From contig OZ231128.1 in assembly GCA_965153355.1 (NCBI GenBank), positions 22,320,001-22,384,000 of the forward strand: 64,000 bases of DNA. The letters are read 5' to 3'. The first letter of the stretch is position 1. Every line of letters starts with the position of its first letter. Made by a program: the position numbers and the translations under genes. The notes beneath the pieces were generated by a model. The model had not been told where the DNA came from. It did not search any database and worked only from the letters and a program-made list of their open reading frames with translations. The stretch is from Flaccisagitta enflata (taxonomy: Eukaryota; Chaetognatha; Sagittoidea; Aphragmophora). Below are positions 12,701 through 24,691 of this stretch, piece after piece.

Positions 12701-13140
12701 TTTCTTTTTCATGTCCCTGTCCTTCTTCTTCCTTTCTACCTTTTGATTCATTCCCTTTCCATCTCCTCATTTCTTTCTTAATCTCCTTTTCTTTTTCTGC
12801 GATTTCTTCTTTTTTATGGCAACCCGGTGTTAATTTCTTCTAGCTAGCCCGCCTACATGTCGACCTCATCGACCTCGCTTCTTTCTCCTCTGAACATTCG
12901 AGACAACTGTAAAAAGTGAGGACTGAGGTATCAGCAGAGGACTTTTGTGGACATAGGCAACAATTTCGGCAAATAGAGACATGACAACTGATAAGAATGA
13001 GGTAGAAGCCGATGAATTGCACAGCTTGTTAGGTGTTGTATAGGTGTCAGATCCTTAGCACTTGGAAGAACATGGCTTTTTAAAGACTGCATAAGTTTTG
13101 CCAAAATGCAATCTTGTGAGAGGTGTTGATGACAAGATTT

Positions 13141-13162
13141 CGTCTCTGTCTCTGTCTCTGTC

Positions 13163-13258
<96 letters not shown>
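13141..13258. repeat. (TC)n microsatellite
   Basis: CTGTCT units at the left edge, then pure TC. It is (GA)n on the gene strand. Confidence 0.95.
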
Positions 13259-13261
<3 letters not shown>

Positions 13262-13591
13262 CCATCTGACTTGCTTCTCCCTGTCGGTTTAGACCATCTT
13301 GAGAATATACAGCATCCTTATTCTTCATGACTTTTTTTTTCTTCATTTTTTTTTTCGCCAGTTTTACCGAAATCCATTAGGTGTCACCTCAGACTACCGT
13401 CACCATTTATCACCGTCTATAGCCTTACTTTTCTATTTCACTCTTTTCTTTATATTTACCGGACTTTCTTTGGCTTTCTTTATTCTTTTTTTTCTTCTAT
13501 CCTTTTTTTCTTTTTCACCTGCTTTTTCTCTCCCTACTTTTCCCGTTCTCTGAACGGAATGACCTGTCAATATTTCACTCACCTTTTCAGA

Positions 13592-13592
13592 G

Positions 13593-13640
<48 letters not shown>
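13592..13640. repeat. (GA)n followed by CAGA-like units
   Basis: GA run with downstream GGCAGGCAGACAGAG and CAAACAGACAGAC words. Confidence 0.85.
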
Positions 13641-13643
<3 letters not shown>

Positions 13644-13977
13644 CAAAGAACCAGAAAGAAGGCAGGCAGACAGAGAAGGACAAACAGACGTGCGAACGAA
13701 CAGACAAATGGACAAAAAGACAAACAACTAAACAGACAGACAAAAAAAATATAGATAGGAAGGAAGAAAAAGAAGAGCTATAAACGGATATGAGAGGTTT
13801 AGCAGAGCGATAAGGCAAGACTTGCTGAGAGAGTTCTTTTCATTATCCTTCTTCAACAACCTTCTTAGCTTTTATATGTCCCTTTGGACACGCTTACTGT
13901 CCATGATTATACGTTTTTATGTTCCATCGATTGTCCCCGCGGTGTTTTCATTTGTTACTGTCTTATTTTTTTATTTA

Positions 13978-14350
13978 TTTCTTAAATCTGTTGTTTCTGT
14001 TCAAAACAAAAACAAAAACACTGAAGACAGCCTAGAATCTAGAGAATTTTTTTTTGCGTCGTTTATAATCGGATAGATATGATTAAGAAGCTTACCAAAA
14101 AGAAAAAAAAATAGTATTGTCTAATAAATAAAAGGATAAGGGTTCGTATTAGTTCGTATTAGTATTTTTTTAAATCTGTTGTTTCTGTTAAAAAAAAAAA
14201 CAAAAAAACTGAAGACAGCCTAGAATCAAGAGAAGTTTGCTTTTTTTTTTTGCGTCGTTTATAATCGGATAGATATGATTAGGAAGCTTACCAAAAAGAA
14301 AAAAAAATAGTATTGTCTAATAAATAAAAGGATAAGGGTTCGTATTAGTT
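13978..14350. repeat. 188-bp tandem duplication abutting a RhoGAP exon donor
   Basis: Two near-identical copies start at AAATCTGTTGTTTCTGTT (13984 and 14172). Both contain AAACACTGAAGACAGCCTAG-type words, GCGTCGTTTATAATCGGATA and GGATAAGGGTTCGTATTAG. The second copy ends directly at the donor dinucleotide of the exon at 14353, so the duplicated unit is the first intron segment on the gene strand. The close match implies recent origin. Confidence 0.8.
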
Positions 14351-14352
14351 AC

Positions 14353-14497
14353 CTGAAGGAAACGTACAAAATAGGCAAGAGTGTGTCTATTCAACTCGGG
14401 CAAATCCCAGATCAGCTTGAAAATCTCCTCAGCTTTGTTGAAATTCGCGATGAAATCGGCGTAAAATCTTGATGGAACTAACGGCTCGTACAACTCC
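14353..14497 (-). CDS. ARHGAP39: RhoGAP (ARHGAP39/Vilse-like), third recognised exon
   Basis: A 145-bp exon between the acceptor TTTGACGACGCAG and the donor CAG-GTAACT. Its first base completes an Arg codon split by the intron. It then encodes 48 residues: ELYEPLVPSRFYADF, an EEIFKLIWDLPEL helix and NRHTLAYFVRFLQ. ELYEPL stands where most RhoGAPs have ELPEPL. Arg-Glu-Leu-Tyr fits the ARHGAP39/Vilse group. PELNRHTL and RFLQ match the helices that pack the Rho-binding face. Tandem duplications flank the exon on both sides: a 188-bp unit at the donor and a decoy-acceptor array upstream. Confidence 0.92.
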
Positions 14498-15130
14498 CTG
14501 CGTCGTCAAAAAAAGGAACAAAGGGAAGGAGAAGAAGGGGGGGGGGTGTTTGAGAATGGGTTAAAATCACTACTGTAACTAACGGCTCGTACAATTCCCT
14601 GCATCGTCAAAAAAGGGATAAAGAGAACGAGGGAGAGACAAGTGGAGTGGGGGCTGAGAATAGAATAGAATCGCTACTTTAACTGACAGTTTGTACAACT
14701 CCCTGCGTCGTCAAAAAAGGAACTAAGAGAGGAGATAAATGGGGGGTTGTTGAAAATGGGATAAAATCGGTTTGTTCAATTACCTGCGTTATCAAAAAAA
14801 TGAACAAAGGGAACAAGGGAAACGAGTGGATAGGGGGTTGAGAATGGGATAAAATCACTACTTTAACTGACGGTTTGCACAACTCCCTGCGTCGCCAAAA
14901 AAAGGAACAATGGGAAGGGGGAGAATGAGGGGAGGGTTGAGAATGGGATAAAATCATCTTACTGAAAAAAACGGAACAGCAAGAAGGGGGAGAGCTTAAA
15001 ATGGGATGAACTAACGGCCTGTACAACTCCCTGCTTCGTCGTCAGTATTTACAATAAAAGGAACAATGGAAAGGAGGGAAACTAGATGAAAGGATGGGAT
15101 GAGATCAAGGCTCATACAACCTCCGTCAGT
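14498..15130 (-). repeat. about 100-bp array of duplicated exon edge and splice acceptor
   Basis: On the gene strand, the acceptor CAG plus about 20-27 exon bases (GGAGTTGTACGAGCCG) and about 75 intron bases recur. CAG-bearing copies sit at plus-strand CTG 14599, 14703, 14784, 14887 and 15031, with a decayed copy near 15110. Spacings are about 101, 104, 81, 103 and 144. Each copy keeps a T-rich stretch before CAG. Exon-like parts accumulate changes (GTACAAACTG, GTGCAAACCG) with distance. Confidence 0.85.
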
Positions 15131-15152
15131 CGCAAAAAAGAGGTAAACTAGT

Positions 15153-15691
15153 CATCCAAGGATCGCACATGGTCAGCGGTACCCGATGCCCTGCTTGGAG
15201 TGATTAGCTGCAGAAGTGGAGTGAGAGCAGGGCAGCGGCCCCAAAGGGCCGATGTCCTGTAGGACACAGGGGTGAATTTCCAGACGTCCTGAGAAGGCAC
15301 ATTTGAGGCCTTTGGGGCTACTTTCCTTGTTATTCAATGAGAACATTGAATTTTTTCCATTTCATTGTCAATTTTCCATGTTATTCAATCTGAATTTTGC
15401 ATTTATTTCAAAATTTTGTCAATATCATTCAATAGGAATTTCCCATATTTTTAACTTCCAGTAAATTTTCCATGTTATTCAATGGGAATTTTATAATTTT
15501 TTCATTTTTTTATCAATTTTCCCTGTTATTCAATGGGAAATTTGCATTTCTTCAATTTTCCATGTTATTCAATGGGAACATGAGGCTCCGAAACTTTGGC
15601 GGGGGGGGGACAGACGGACGGACGGACAGACGTCTGGAAATTCACCCCTGTGTCCTACAGGACATCGGCCCTTTGGGGCCGCTGCCCAAAA
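15153..15691 (+). mobile_element. modular element with 58-bp perfect inverted repeat
   Basis: Opens with ACATGGTCAGCGGTACCCGA and a CCCTGC word. The arms 15230-15287 and 15630-15687 are exact reverse complements and contain GGGCAGCGGCCCC, AAAGGGCCGATGTCC and TGTAGGACACAGGGG. Between the arms is a minisatellite of TTCCATGTTATTCAATGGGAA units, then a G run and GACGGACGGACAGACG. Relatives with the same ends but a different internal array lie at 31036-31570 and 47982-48356. Confidence 0.7.
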
Positions 15692-15699
15692 GGAGGGAG

Positions 15700-16320
15700 A
15701 TGGACTGCAGTGACCCATTGTGCAGCACATAAAGAGAAGAAGAGGAAGAAGAATTTTGCATTCTTAACACCTGCACAACTATAATTGGGACAGCAATACT
15801 TAATATTCAAAGGTTTATTAGCTTTAGGAAATAAAAACACTTAAAATAACACCTGTCACACTGTTTGTGATAATGCAAAATCTGAAATCAAACCAAGTAT
15901 AGCACATTTTTAAATAGTTTGTTAACCTGAGATTTGAGCTATAGACTATAGTATAGTACCACTAGGGCAATAAAACACTCTAGGTAAGAGAGTGCTTTTC
16001 ATACTTTAACTTGTTTATTACCAAAATTATGCAATAGGTGTCAAAATTGCATGATACTGAGCTTATTAGAATGAGGTTTTTCATGGATAAACATTAAATG
16101 TTGCTGTTGCAATAATTGTCGCAAAGGTGTTACCTATATCAACGGAAACACGAGACTGAAAGGAAAGGAAGCAGGGAAGAAAGTATTTTGGGGCTTTTGG
16201 AAGGCTTTACAAAAGAAGTGAAATCGCTCTGAAACTAACAGCTCGTTAAACCTCCAAGATCGAATGAGTTAGCACATGGGACATAGGAATGGGTGAGAGA
16301 AACCAGTTTTAGTGCTCCTC
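15700..16320. other. intronic DNA, no gene
   Basis: AT-rich sequence without recognised features. A weak echo of the CTAACAGCTCGTTAAACCTCC exon-edge word occurs near 16238. Confidence 0.35.
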
Positions 16321-16323
16321 AAA

Positions 16324-16459
16324 TACAGTTTCACCCCGCTATATCAAAACTAAGAGTAACAGAAGCCTGTTTCGATTCTTTTATCGGCAATAATAGAAAT
16401 CTGTTTATGATAGATAAATTTGTGAGTCTTATGACCCGCTAATTCGTGGTTAAACTGTA
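16324..16459. mobile_element. pogo/Tc1-type MITE
   Basis: TACAGTTTCACCCCGCTATA at one end and GGTTAAACTGTA at the other, TA on both sides. Related to 24692-24872 and 34632-34811. Confidence 0.55.
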
Positions 16460-16540
16460 GTGCCAAAGCAAATGGCATTCCTAGCATATTTGTAGAATTT
16501 GTCGTATCTCATGCATTATTTTGCATAAGAGAATCTCATG

Positions 16541-16711
16541 ATGAAATTACGTAAGATTAATGCAGCCTAAGCCTAAGCTGATAACTAGGTCAAACCGGGT
16601 TGATAAACACAATTCAGCGTCAGGCGATCCGGAACTGCGAAGTTACGGACAACAATCACTTGACCTAGTTATCAGCTAAAGACGAGCTGCTTTTGTCTTA
16701 CGTAACTTCAT
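16541..16711. mobile_element. foldback element, ATGAARTTACGTAAG ends
   Basis: ATGAAATTACGTAAGA and GCTGATAACTAGGTCAA on the left recur inverted as TTGACCTAGTTATCAGC and TCTTACGTAACTTCAT on the right. The loop is about 55 bases. No frame. Confidence 0.7.
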
Positions 16712-17049
16712 GTTTGATCTACCAATTATGGCAGCTATCACCGACCGGAATAAGTCGTAGAATAATTTGTTGATTTGTTGATTTGTTCATTGTAAATATT
16801 TAATCTTTTTACTTTGAAATTACATAGTTTTTAAATTCTTTTTGCAATGAAGATGATATGGTGATTTTAAATGCTAGAGAGGGAGATTGTATCTGAGGGG
16901 ATAACCTGTCTAGCGTGTAGGATACAGTGAAAGAAATTCAAACCAAATAGATAGATGACATCCGCTGCTTCCTCTGCAAATCTGTCTGTCTGTCTAAGCA
17001 TGTCTGTCCGTCTGTGTTGGCTCCGTTTCCTTAGTTTTATCCTCATTTA

Positions 17050-17091
17050 TCTATCTGTCTGTCTGTCTGTCTCTATCTCTATCTCTATCTG

Positions 17092-17146
<55 letters not shown>

Positions 17147-17180
17147 GTCTCTGTCTGTCTCTCTCTATCCTCTCTGTCTT

Positions 17181-17225
<45 letters not shown>

Positions 17226-17247
17226 ATGTCTGTCTGTCTGTCTTTTT

Positions 17248-17341
<94 letters not shown>
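17050..17341. repeat. (TCTG)n then (CT)n compound microsatellite
   Basis: About 190 bases of mostly TCTG with CTAT/CTCT interruptions, then about 90 bases of CT. It ends 17 bases from the donor of the RhoGAP exon at 17359. On the gene strand it is (GA)n then (CAGA)n just inside the intron. Confidence 0.95.
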
Positions 17342-17344
<3 letters not shown>

Positions 17345-17358
17345 TTTTTTCCCCTTAC

Positions 17359-17496
17359 CTGTACCACAGCTTAAGCAGTGAGCTTGGGACGTGTGGATTT
17401 GTGATTGGTCCCGCCTCGCCTTCGATATCTCGAGGAATCTCAAATTCCTGGATTTTGGCTTTCATCAAATTCACCTCTTCGATTTCACCGGGGATC
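17359..17496 (-). CDS. ARHGAP39: RhoGAP (ARHGAP39/Vilse-like), second recognised exon
   Basis: A 138-bp exon between acceptor GACACTTAG and donor TACAG-GTAAGG. The first base finishes the Arg codon begun in the upstream exon. The last two begin another Arg codon. It encodes 45 residues: [18 protein letters not shown], a short acidic stretch (RDIEGEAG) not expected from the usual family length, and [18 protein letters not shown] carries the conserved Lys that supports the Arg finger. The order matches ARHGAP39. An SSR lies close on each side: (TG)n 27 bases upstream of the acceptor (gene-strand (CA)n) and (CT)n after the donor. Confidence 0.92.
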
Positions 17497-17513
17497 CTAA
17501 GTGTCAAGGACGT

Positions 17514-18013
<500 letters not shown>

Positions 18014-18751
18014 AAAACAAAATAAACAAAAACAGACAGACATTGTTACTCAGTAAAAGAGAAGACGGCTTAAGGCAAGGCCATGGTGAAACAGGTAGAA
18101 AGAAAGGATGGGGAAAAAGCAAAGTCGAAAAAGAATAAAAGAAATTCGAGATTAAATAATTTTTTTCGTCGCGCTTTTTTGTTTTTTTCCTTTTCCTAGT
18201 AAGACACGTTTGCCACACCTCCTCCGAAGCGAAGGCAGGGAAGAAAATAAATGAATGAATAGATAAAAGCCACGATCTTGAAATCCATCTCATTCTTTGC
18301 CAACAACTGTCAACAAATGGCGACGATAGCAAAGCCATTCATCTTCGATAATCAAGAGTACTTGAAAATAGAACAAGGCCACATTCACAACTGTCAACAA
18401 ATGGCGACGATAGCAAAGCCATTCATCTTCGATAATCAAGAGTACTTGAAAATAGAACAAGGCCACATTCACAACTGTCAACAAATGGCGACGATAGCAA
18501 AGCCGTTCATCTTTGATAATCAAGAGTACTTTACAATAGAACAAGGCCACATTCACAACTGTCAACAAATGGCGACGATAGCAACGCCGTTCATCTTCGA
18601 TAATCAAAAGTTCTTGAAAATAGAACAAGGCCACATTCACAACTGTCAACAAATGGAGACGATAGCAACGCTGTTCATCTTCGATAATCAAGAGTACTTG
18701 AAAATAGAACAAGGCCATATTCACAACTGTCAAGTGTCAACAAATGGCAAT

Positions 18752-18931
18752 CAGCGGCGTATGGGAGCCAAAGTTTTAGGGGTAGCCCTCCCCAGTTTGT
18801 GTCCCAATATTTTTTTTGTGTCCTAAAAAGATATAAGCTGCATTTATCTTAAACTCAATTTATGTATTCAAATATGTAAATGAAGAATATCTTAAGCAAA
18901 AGCAAGGATGTAAAATAATCCAGTTTTGTCT

Positions 18932-19028
<97 letters not shown>

Positions 19029-19102
19029 TCCCTCTCTCTTCTTTTTTGTGTCCCAACAGGGGTTGCCAGGCTACCCCAGCAACTTCTTTAAATACGCCCC
19101 TG
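18752..19102. mobile_element. hAT-like MITE with internal (TC)n
   Basis: The left end is CAGCGGCGTATGGGAGCC...TTTGTGTCCCAA. The right end, inverted, is CAGGGGCGTATTTAAAG...TGTTGGGACACAAAA. These match the ends of 30573-30857. It interrupts the 84-bp minisatellite. No clear 8-bp target duplication remains. A (TC)n of about 90 bases sits next to the right end. Confidence 0.65.
18932..19020. repeat. (TC)n inside the MITE
   Basis: Pure TC, adjoining the GTGTCCCAAC block of the terminal repeat. Confidence 0.95.
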
Positions 19103-19868
19103 TGTTCGATAATCATGAGTACTTGACAATAGAACAAGGCCACATTCACAACTGTCAAAAAATGGCGATGATAACAACGCCGTTCATCTTTGATAATCAA
19201 GAGTACTTGACAAAAGAACAAGGCCACATTCACAACTATTAACAAATGGCAACAATAGCAACATCATTCTTCTTTGACAAAAGTACATGACATCAGAACA
19301 AGGCCACATTCACATCTGTCAACAAAAAGCAACAATAACAACGCCATTCATCTTTGATAATCAAGTGTACTTAACAAAAGAACAAGGCCAAGTTCACAAC
19401 TATCAACAAATGGCGATAATAGAAAAGCCATTCTTCTTTGACAAGAGTACTTGACATTAGAACAAGGCCACATTCACATCTGTCAACAAATGACGCGATA
19501 CCAAAGCGTTCATCTTAGATAGTCAAGAGAACTTGACAATAGAACAAGGCCCCATTCACGACTGTGGATACAAACAACCATAGCAACTCTATTAATCAGC
19601 AGTACTTGACAAAAAAGCGATACCAAATTAACAACTGCATGTCATATGTCCTAATTGTACTAGTACTGATGAAAGCAATACCATAAAACATATGAAAGTT
19701 TTAAAAAAATCATCTTAAAAAAAAAGAAAGAAATGTGTGAAACGTTTGATAAAAGAAATTACGAAAAAGTAGGAAAATTGTGTTTTTGGACATAAAGTGT
19801 GGAAGTGGAAAACTGAGAAAAGGATCCACTTCATGGACGTAGCACTTGTTGCACTGTAGAAAGCAGAA

Positions 19869-19869
<1 letters not shown>

Positions 19870-19945
<76 letters not shown>
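19870..19945. repeat. (CA)n beside a RhoGAP donor
   Basis: It begins 11 bases past the donor of the exon at 19956. On the gene strand it is (TG)n at the 5' end of the same intron that holds (CA)n at its 3' end. Confidence 0.95.
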
Positions 19946-19946
<1 letters not shown>

Positions 19947-19954
19947 TAAATTCA

Positions 19955-20269
<315 letters not shown>

Positions 20270-20382
20270 TCAAAATGTTGAGCTTATGAGGTCATATAAA
20301 AACAATATCAAAAACAACTATATGAACGGGTCAATTTAGTCGAAACAGTCCCATCAAGAAATATTTACGGTCGTTGCATCAA

Positions 20383-20664
20383 TCCGTCGCGTCCGTCCGT
20401 CCGTCCGTCCATACGTCCGTCATAGAGCTGTGTATCCGGCATTGTTTGCAAAGGGGTGATGGACACGCGGATGCACAGATGATCGGACGGACCGACCCTC
20501 TTGTTGAGATGCAAGGCCACATCTTAAAACAATGTTAAGAGCTTTTACTTCCATCTGTGACATCCCCGCGGTTAAAAAGTGACGAGAAATGCGTTTTTTT
20601 TTAAACAGACATTATGGACACATCAACGGACGGACTCTCTTATAGAGTTGCAAGGACACATCTT
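20383..20664. mobile_element. cluster of three broken hairpin-headed repeats
   Basis: 20383-20446 (+) is a 3' half ending GTGTATCCGGCATTGTT. 20461-20526 (-) has the stem AAGATGTGGCCTTGCATCT and GGTCGGTCCGTCC. 20615-20664 (-) has AGATGTGTCCTTGCAACTCT and ATAAGAGAGTCCGTCCG. Stem sequences differ from the main subfamilies. Confidence 0.55.
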
Positions 20665-20669
20665 AGAAA

Positions 20670-21470
20670 AGGACAAAAAAATATTTTTTTTTCTCTCTCG
20701 CTGACTTCTGAGTCTAGCAACACCATCATTTAAAATGGAGAGAGTCGAATACATGGGACCCATGATCATTAATATGATTCAACTGTATATGCAAAGTGAT
20801 TTTAAATTGCGGCAATCATACAATCCCACGTCGGAGGGAAAGTCATATCAACACTTGACTGCCACTTGCGCTTTTTAGGTCGTCTGCTCATGACTCTGAG
20901 GATAGCATGTTTTGTCAGTTCGCCCATCCATCTGTAAAGTGGTCGAACAACTTGAACAACAATTTCAGTCAGTTTGGCGGTAATTTTTGCATTTCTATTG
21001 TTCATTTTCCTAAGTTCATTTACCTAAGTTCATTTACCTAACTGACGACATTTGAGTTTTATATTTCCTCATTTCTCAGGAGAGAATATAATCTATTGAG
21101 GTCAGGTGACATAAAGTCGTTAACTACAACTTGTTTTTCTTTGAGCACCATGTGTGCACCATGACGTGTACAGTTGAATTTCATTTGGGCACGTGTCAAT
21201 ATACAAAATCTCTCATGGGACAGCACGTTCCATGCCTTGTAGGCGGGCATGCTTTGTAGGCGGGCATGCCTTAAAAGAGGATGCGCTCTATCGATGCTCC
21301 GCTGAACTGAAAATTTCGCTGCTAAGGGTAAGGGTAAGGGAAAGGGTCTATCTTGAAAACTCTGTGAAGCAATTCCACTTACAAACATTGGTAACATGGT
21401 TTCACCCGGGTAATCTGTTTTTCGCTAAAGAGTTTCCCCCCCGGGTTCTACTTTTCTTCGAATCCTTATC
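20670..21470. other. unassigned DNA, possible transposon remnant
   Basis: Minus-strand frames of 67 and 112 codons occur (20802-21005, 21059-21397) but show no recognisable domain or splice bounds. GGCGGGCATGC is duplicated near 21241-21270. A four-tract G run (GGGTAAGGGTAAGGGAAAGGG) starts at 21326. Confidence 0.3.
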
Positions 21471-21476
21471 CGTTTT

Positions 21477-21738
21477 AGTCGCTTGCCAAGCGACTCTATA
21501 AGAGGGTGTGTCCTTTGGTAGGTAGGTAGGTATGTAGGTATGCTGATTGGTAACGCGAAAAGTTAGGTGATGCGAAATTGGCTGGAAAGGTTTGAGCATT
21601 ACTGCACCTGCCCTGCCACATACAGCCCACGCCCACGGCCTATCCATTGAGTCACTCACATACTGCCCCTGCCAACCTGCATCACTGCCCCTGCCCACCC
21701 GCAAGCGACTTCTTATTGGCTGTGAATCCGGCCTTGTT
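21477..21738 (+). mobile_element. hairpin-headed repeat, subfamily AGTCGCTTGC
   Basis: Head AGTCGCTTGCCAAGCGACT, core CTATAAGAGGGTGTGTCC, GGTA run, repeated CTGCCCCTGCC words, arm GCAAGCGACT exactly complementary to the first ten bases, tail GTGAATCCGGCCTTGTT. Confidence 0.8.
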
Positions 21739-21794
21739 ACTTTCATTCTTTACTTTTTTTTTTCTTTTTTGGCTTTTTTCACCCGAATTTTCAT

Positions 21795-21842
21795 TTCACG
21801 GCGTTTCCTTTCCTTTCCTTTCCTTTCCTTTCCTTTCCTTTA
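21795..21842. repeat. (TTTCC)n short array
   Basis: About eight TTTCC units. Confidence 0.9.
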
Positions 21843-21993
21843 TTTCCGTTAATCTTCACCGTTTTTTACTCTTTGAATTTTTAATTTTCCACATCTGCTT
21901 TTCATTTTGCTTTTCATTTTGCTTTTCCTCTTGCTTTTCTTTTTGCTTTTTCAGTTATTTCCGGTTTTTCCGGATCGTGTTTGTCTTTTTCTC

Positions 21994-22121
<128 letters not shown>

Positions 22122-22559
22122 CTTCCTCCTTCCGTCTTGGAGATTTGTGCCATTCGTTTCGTGTTTTTTCTCTCCGGTATTGAAGGTTCCACTTGAATCA
22201 CTTCCATAAGTCAACCGTTATATTTTCACTGAATTATAAATCGTCCCAATAAAACTATTCTATTGCCCTCATGCTCACAGCATACAAGGTTAACTGTTAA
22301 CCCTCCAAAGCTCATTACGATTTTTTTAAAGACAAGCTAGAACTGGATTCAAGTCGGCGTGCTGTAAGGCAGGGGCATTTAAATGGAGGCAGTGACGAAA
22401 AAAAAAAAAAAAAAAAAACTCTAAAAAAAGCCAAAGAAGCGTATGCGTGACCAACTTACATACTAAGGACGAGCTTACCAAAGGACCGACAGACTGATGC
22501 GTGAAATAAATGCAAACCTGATCCAATCTGTAAACTCGTGTTCGGATCTACTGACTATT

Positions 22560-22800
22560 GATTTCAGTTATGAAGGACTGATAAGTGATAATTTGGGGTG
22601 ATGATTTGGAGTGATGATTTGGGGTGCAGTCGCCTTGAAATCAGGATCAACACAAAATAAATTGAAAAATGAACAAAAACTTGCCATGAATCTCATTGGC
22701 TTTATAAAGAAAAAAAAGGCAACAACGGTACGAGAAGAAAAACCCATTCTAAAAAAGAACTTACGACTTTCTTCTGACCCAAAAACCATTTTTCAATCAT
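22560..22800 (+). pseudogene. possible non-LTR retrotransposon or transposase remnant
   Basis: A frame gives MIWGAVALKSG, then QKLAMNLIGF. The pattern WG, about 15 residues, Q, then LAMxLI is seen near the C-terminus of non-LTR reverse transcriptases, while MIWGA also occurs in Tc1 transposases. No other motif remains, so this is weak. Confidence 0.2.
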
Positions 22801-22902
22801 AAATAGATTTGCTACGGTGGTTGGCATATTTTTCGTTGTTTCTCGTTGTTTCTCCATCCTTTTTGTCTCTTTTTGTCTCTTTTTTTCTTTTCAGTCCTCC
22901 TC

Positions 22903-23135
22903 TGTTGGTTGGTCCGTTCGTCCGTCCACTTTCTTCTCAATTGATTTTGTCTGTTTGTTTATCTTTTGTCTGTTTTTGTTTGTTTTTTATTTGTTTCGTT
23001 GTCCGTAAAGTTTTACTTTTTTACTTTTTCAGCGGTTATGGGTGGTTATGACATTACTGCTCCTGCCCAATTGCATGTTTATTGCATAATTGTTTTTAGC
23101 ACTGCCCCTGCCCACCCGCACCTGACTTGGGTGGT
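22903..23135 (+). mobile_element. hairpin-headed repeat, 5' end lost
   Basis: TTGGTTGGTCCGTTCGTCCG, later ACTGCTCCTGCCCAATTGC and CACTGCCCCTGCCCACCCGC then ACTTGGGTGG. Head and tail are missing. Confidence 0.5.
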
Positions 23136-23174
23136 CTTTCCTTTTCCTTCGTTCACTTTCTTTTTCCCCTTTTT

Positions 23175-23377
23175 AGTCGCTTGCTACGTGACTCTACACC
23201 CCGCTTTGTCGGTCCATCGGTCCGTCCGTCCGTCCGTCGATCCATCCGTCACACTTTACTTTTTTGGGGTTTTTGCGGTTTATGGCCTCACTGCTCCTGC
23301 CCAAGTGCTCAAGTGACTTCAAATATAGCTCCTGCCCGCCTGCACGCGACTGGGGTAGCCATGTATCCGGCCTTGTT
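23175..23377 (+). mobile_element. hairpin-headed repeat
   Basis: Head AGTCGCTTGCTACGTGACT, CCCGCTTTGTCGGTCC, TCACACTTTACTTTTTTGG, ACTGCTCCTGCCCAAGTGC, arm GCACGCGACT, tail GGGTAGCCATGTATCCGGCC then TTGTT. Confidence 0.8.
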
Positions 23378-23379
23378 TC

Positions 23380-23830
23380 CTGTTCATGATGCATTCGTTG
23401 AAATATTGAAATTTCATCCATTCAGTCTATGAAAGTTGGACAACATTACTACTCAACAACATCTAAAATAAGGACAATGTTTCTTTGTACTTTTCTCCAT
23501 TCTTTTTTACTCTCATCTTTCTTCATCTTTCCTCCTTTTTTCTTCGCTTCTTTTGTTTTCCTATTATTCCGTTTCCTGCCTCGCGCACTATTTTTCTTCC
23601 ATCTCCATCTTCTACCTTCCTTAGAATTCATACCTTTCATTTGTTGCCTCCATTCTAGTCTAAACCGCGAAAAGTGAATACACTCTTAACCATCTGATGC
23701 CTCCATTCTCCCTTTCTTAGCCCAAATACGCTTTTTCCTGTATTTTCCTTAGAATTTCTGGCCAGCCTCCATATTAGACTCAACACTCTTTCTTATATGC
23801 CGCCTCCATTATTCCTTTCTTCTCCTTTTA
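23380..23830. other. pyrimidine-rich DNA, no gene
   Basis: Two or three diverged repeats of a TGCCTCCATTCT-like phrase occur at about 23640-23820. Otherwise nothing. Confidence 0.4.
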
Positions 23831-23832
23831 TT

Positions 23833-24183
<351 letters not shown>

Positions 24184-24198
24184 TCGTTCTTTCTTTTT

Positions 24199-24262
24199 GG
24201 TTGCATGCTACGCGACTATAATTCACTTTTTGGTTGGTCCTTCGGTCTGTCCGTCCGACACA
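24199..24262 (+). mobile_element. hairpin-headed repeat fragment
   Basis: GGTTGCATGCTACGCGACT then TTGGTTGGTCCTTCGG. It directly follows the (CTTT)n array. Confidence 0.5.
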
Positions 24263-24691
24263 AAGTTGTTTTAAAGGTATTTCTAATGTTTTTAAAACGT
24301 TTCCAACTATTCCACGGTCGTTGAAAACATTTTTGTTTGTCAACCTGCTCATGTAAGTCTGTCTCTCTGTCTGCCCTACTTTTTCTGAAAGTTCCGGCGC
24401 ACGCCACGTTGCATTGGTCTTATGACCTTGTTCTGCCAAAATCCTCTCTGCCATCAACACGCGCTTCCTCAACAAAAAAAGGGAAAAAAAGGAAAGAAAG
24501 AAAAAGTCTTGAAGCATGAGTCAATAAAAAGGCAATTTTTCTTCTAGTTTTCTTACACAACCGCTCAAAGATTCGCCATTTCGAGGGATCATGAAAACTT
24601 AACTTATGACCCACCGAGACCGTTATTCCAACTCTCTACACTCATCTATTTTCATCATCCTTTTCTCCCCTTTCTTCCGAACATGGCCTAA

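Larger units (their letters stand above)
18290..19640. repeat. 84-bp minisatellite split by a MITE
   Basis: The unit CAACAAATGGCGACGATAGC, then ATTCATCTTCGATAATCAAG, then ACTTGAAAATAGAACAAGGC and CACATTCACAACTGT is 84 bases (starts 18311 and 18395). About five good copies lie left of 18752. Degenerate copies run from 19103 to about 19640. Because 84 is divisible by 3, both strands show long open frames. The right-hand copies carry frameshifts, so I do not call it coding. Confidence 0.9.

Noticed and set aside
18278-18826. 182-codon frame with 28-residue repeats
   Set aside because: Product of an 84-bp minisatellite; later copies are frameshifted and both strands are open.
21326-21346. Interstitial telomere repeat
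   Set aside because: The unit is TAAGGG, not TTAGGG or its complement, and only about three units occur.
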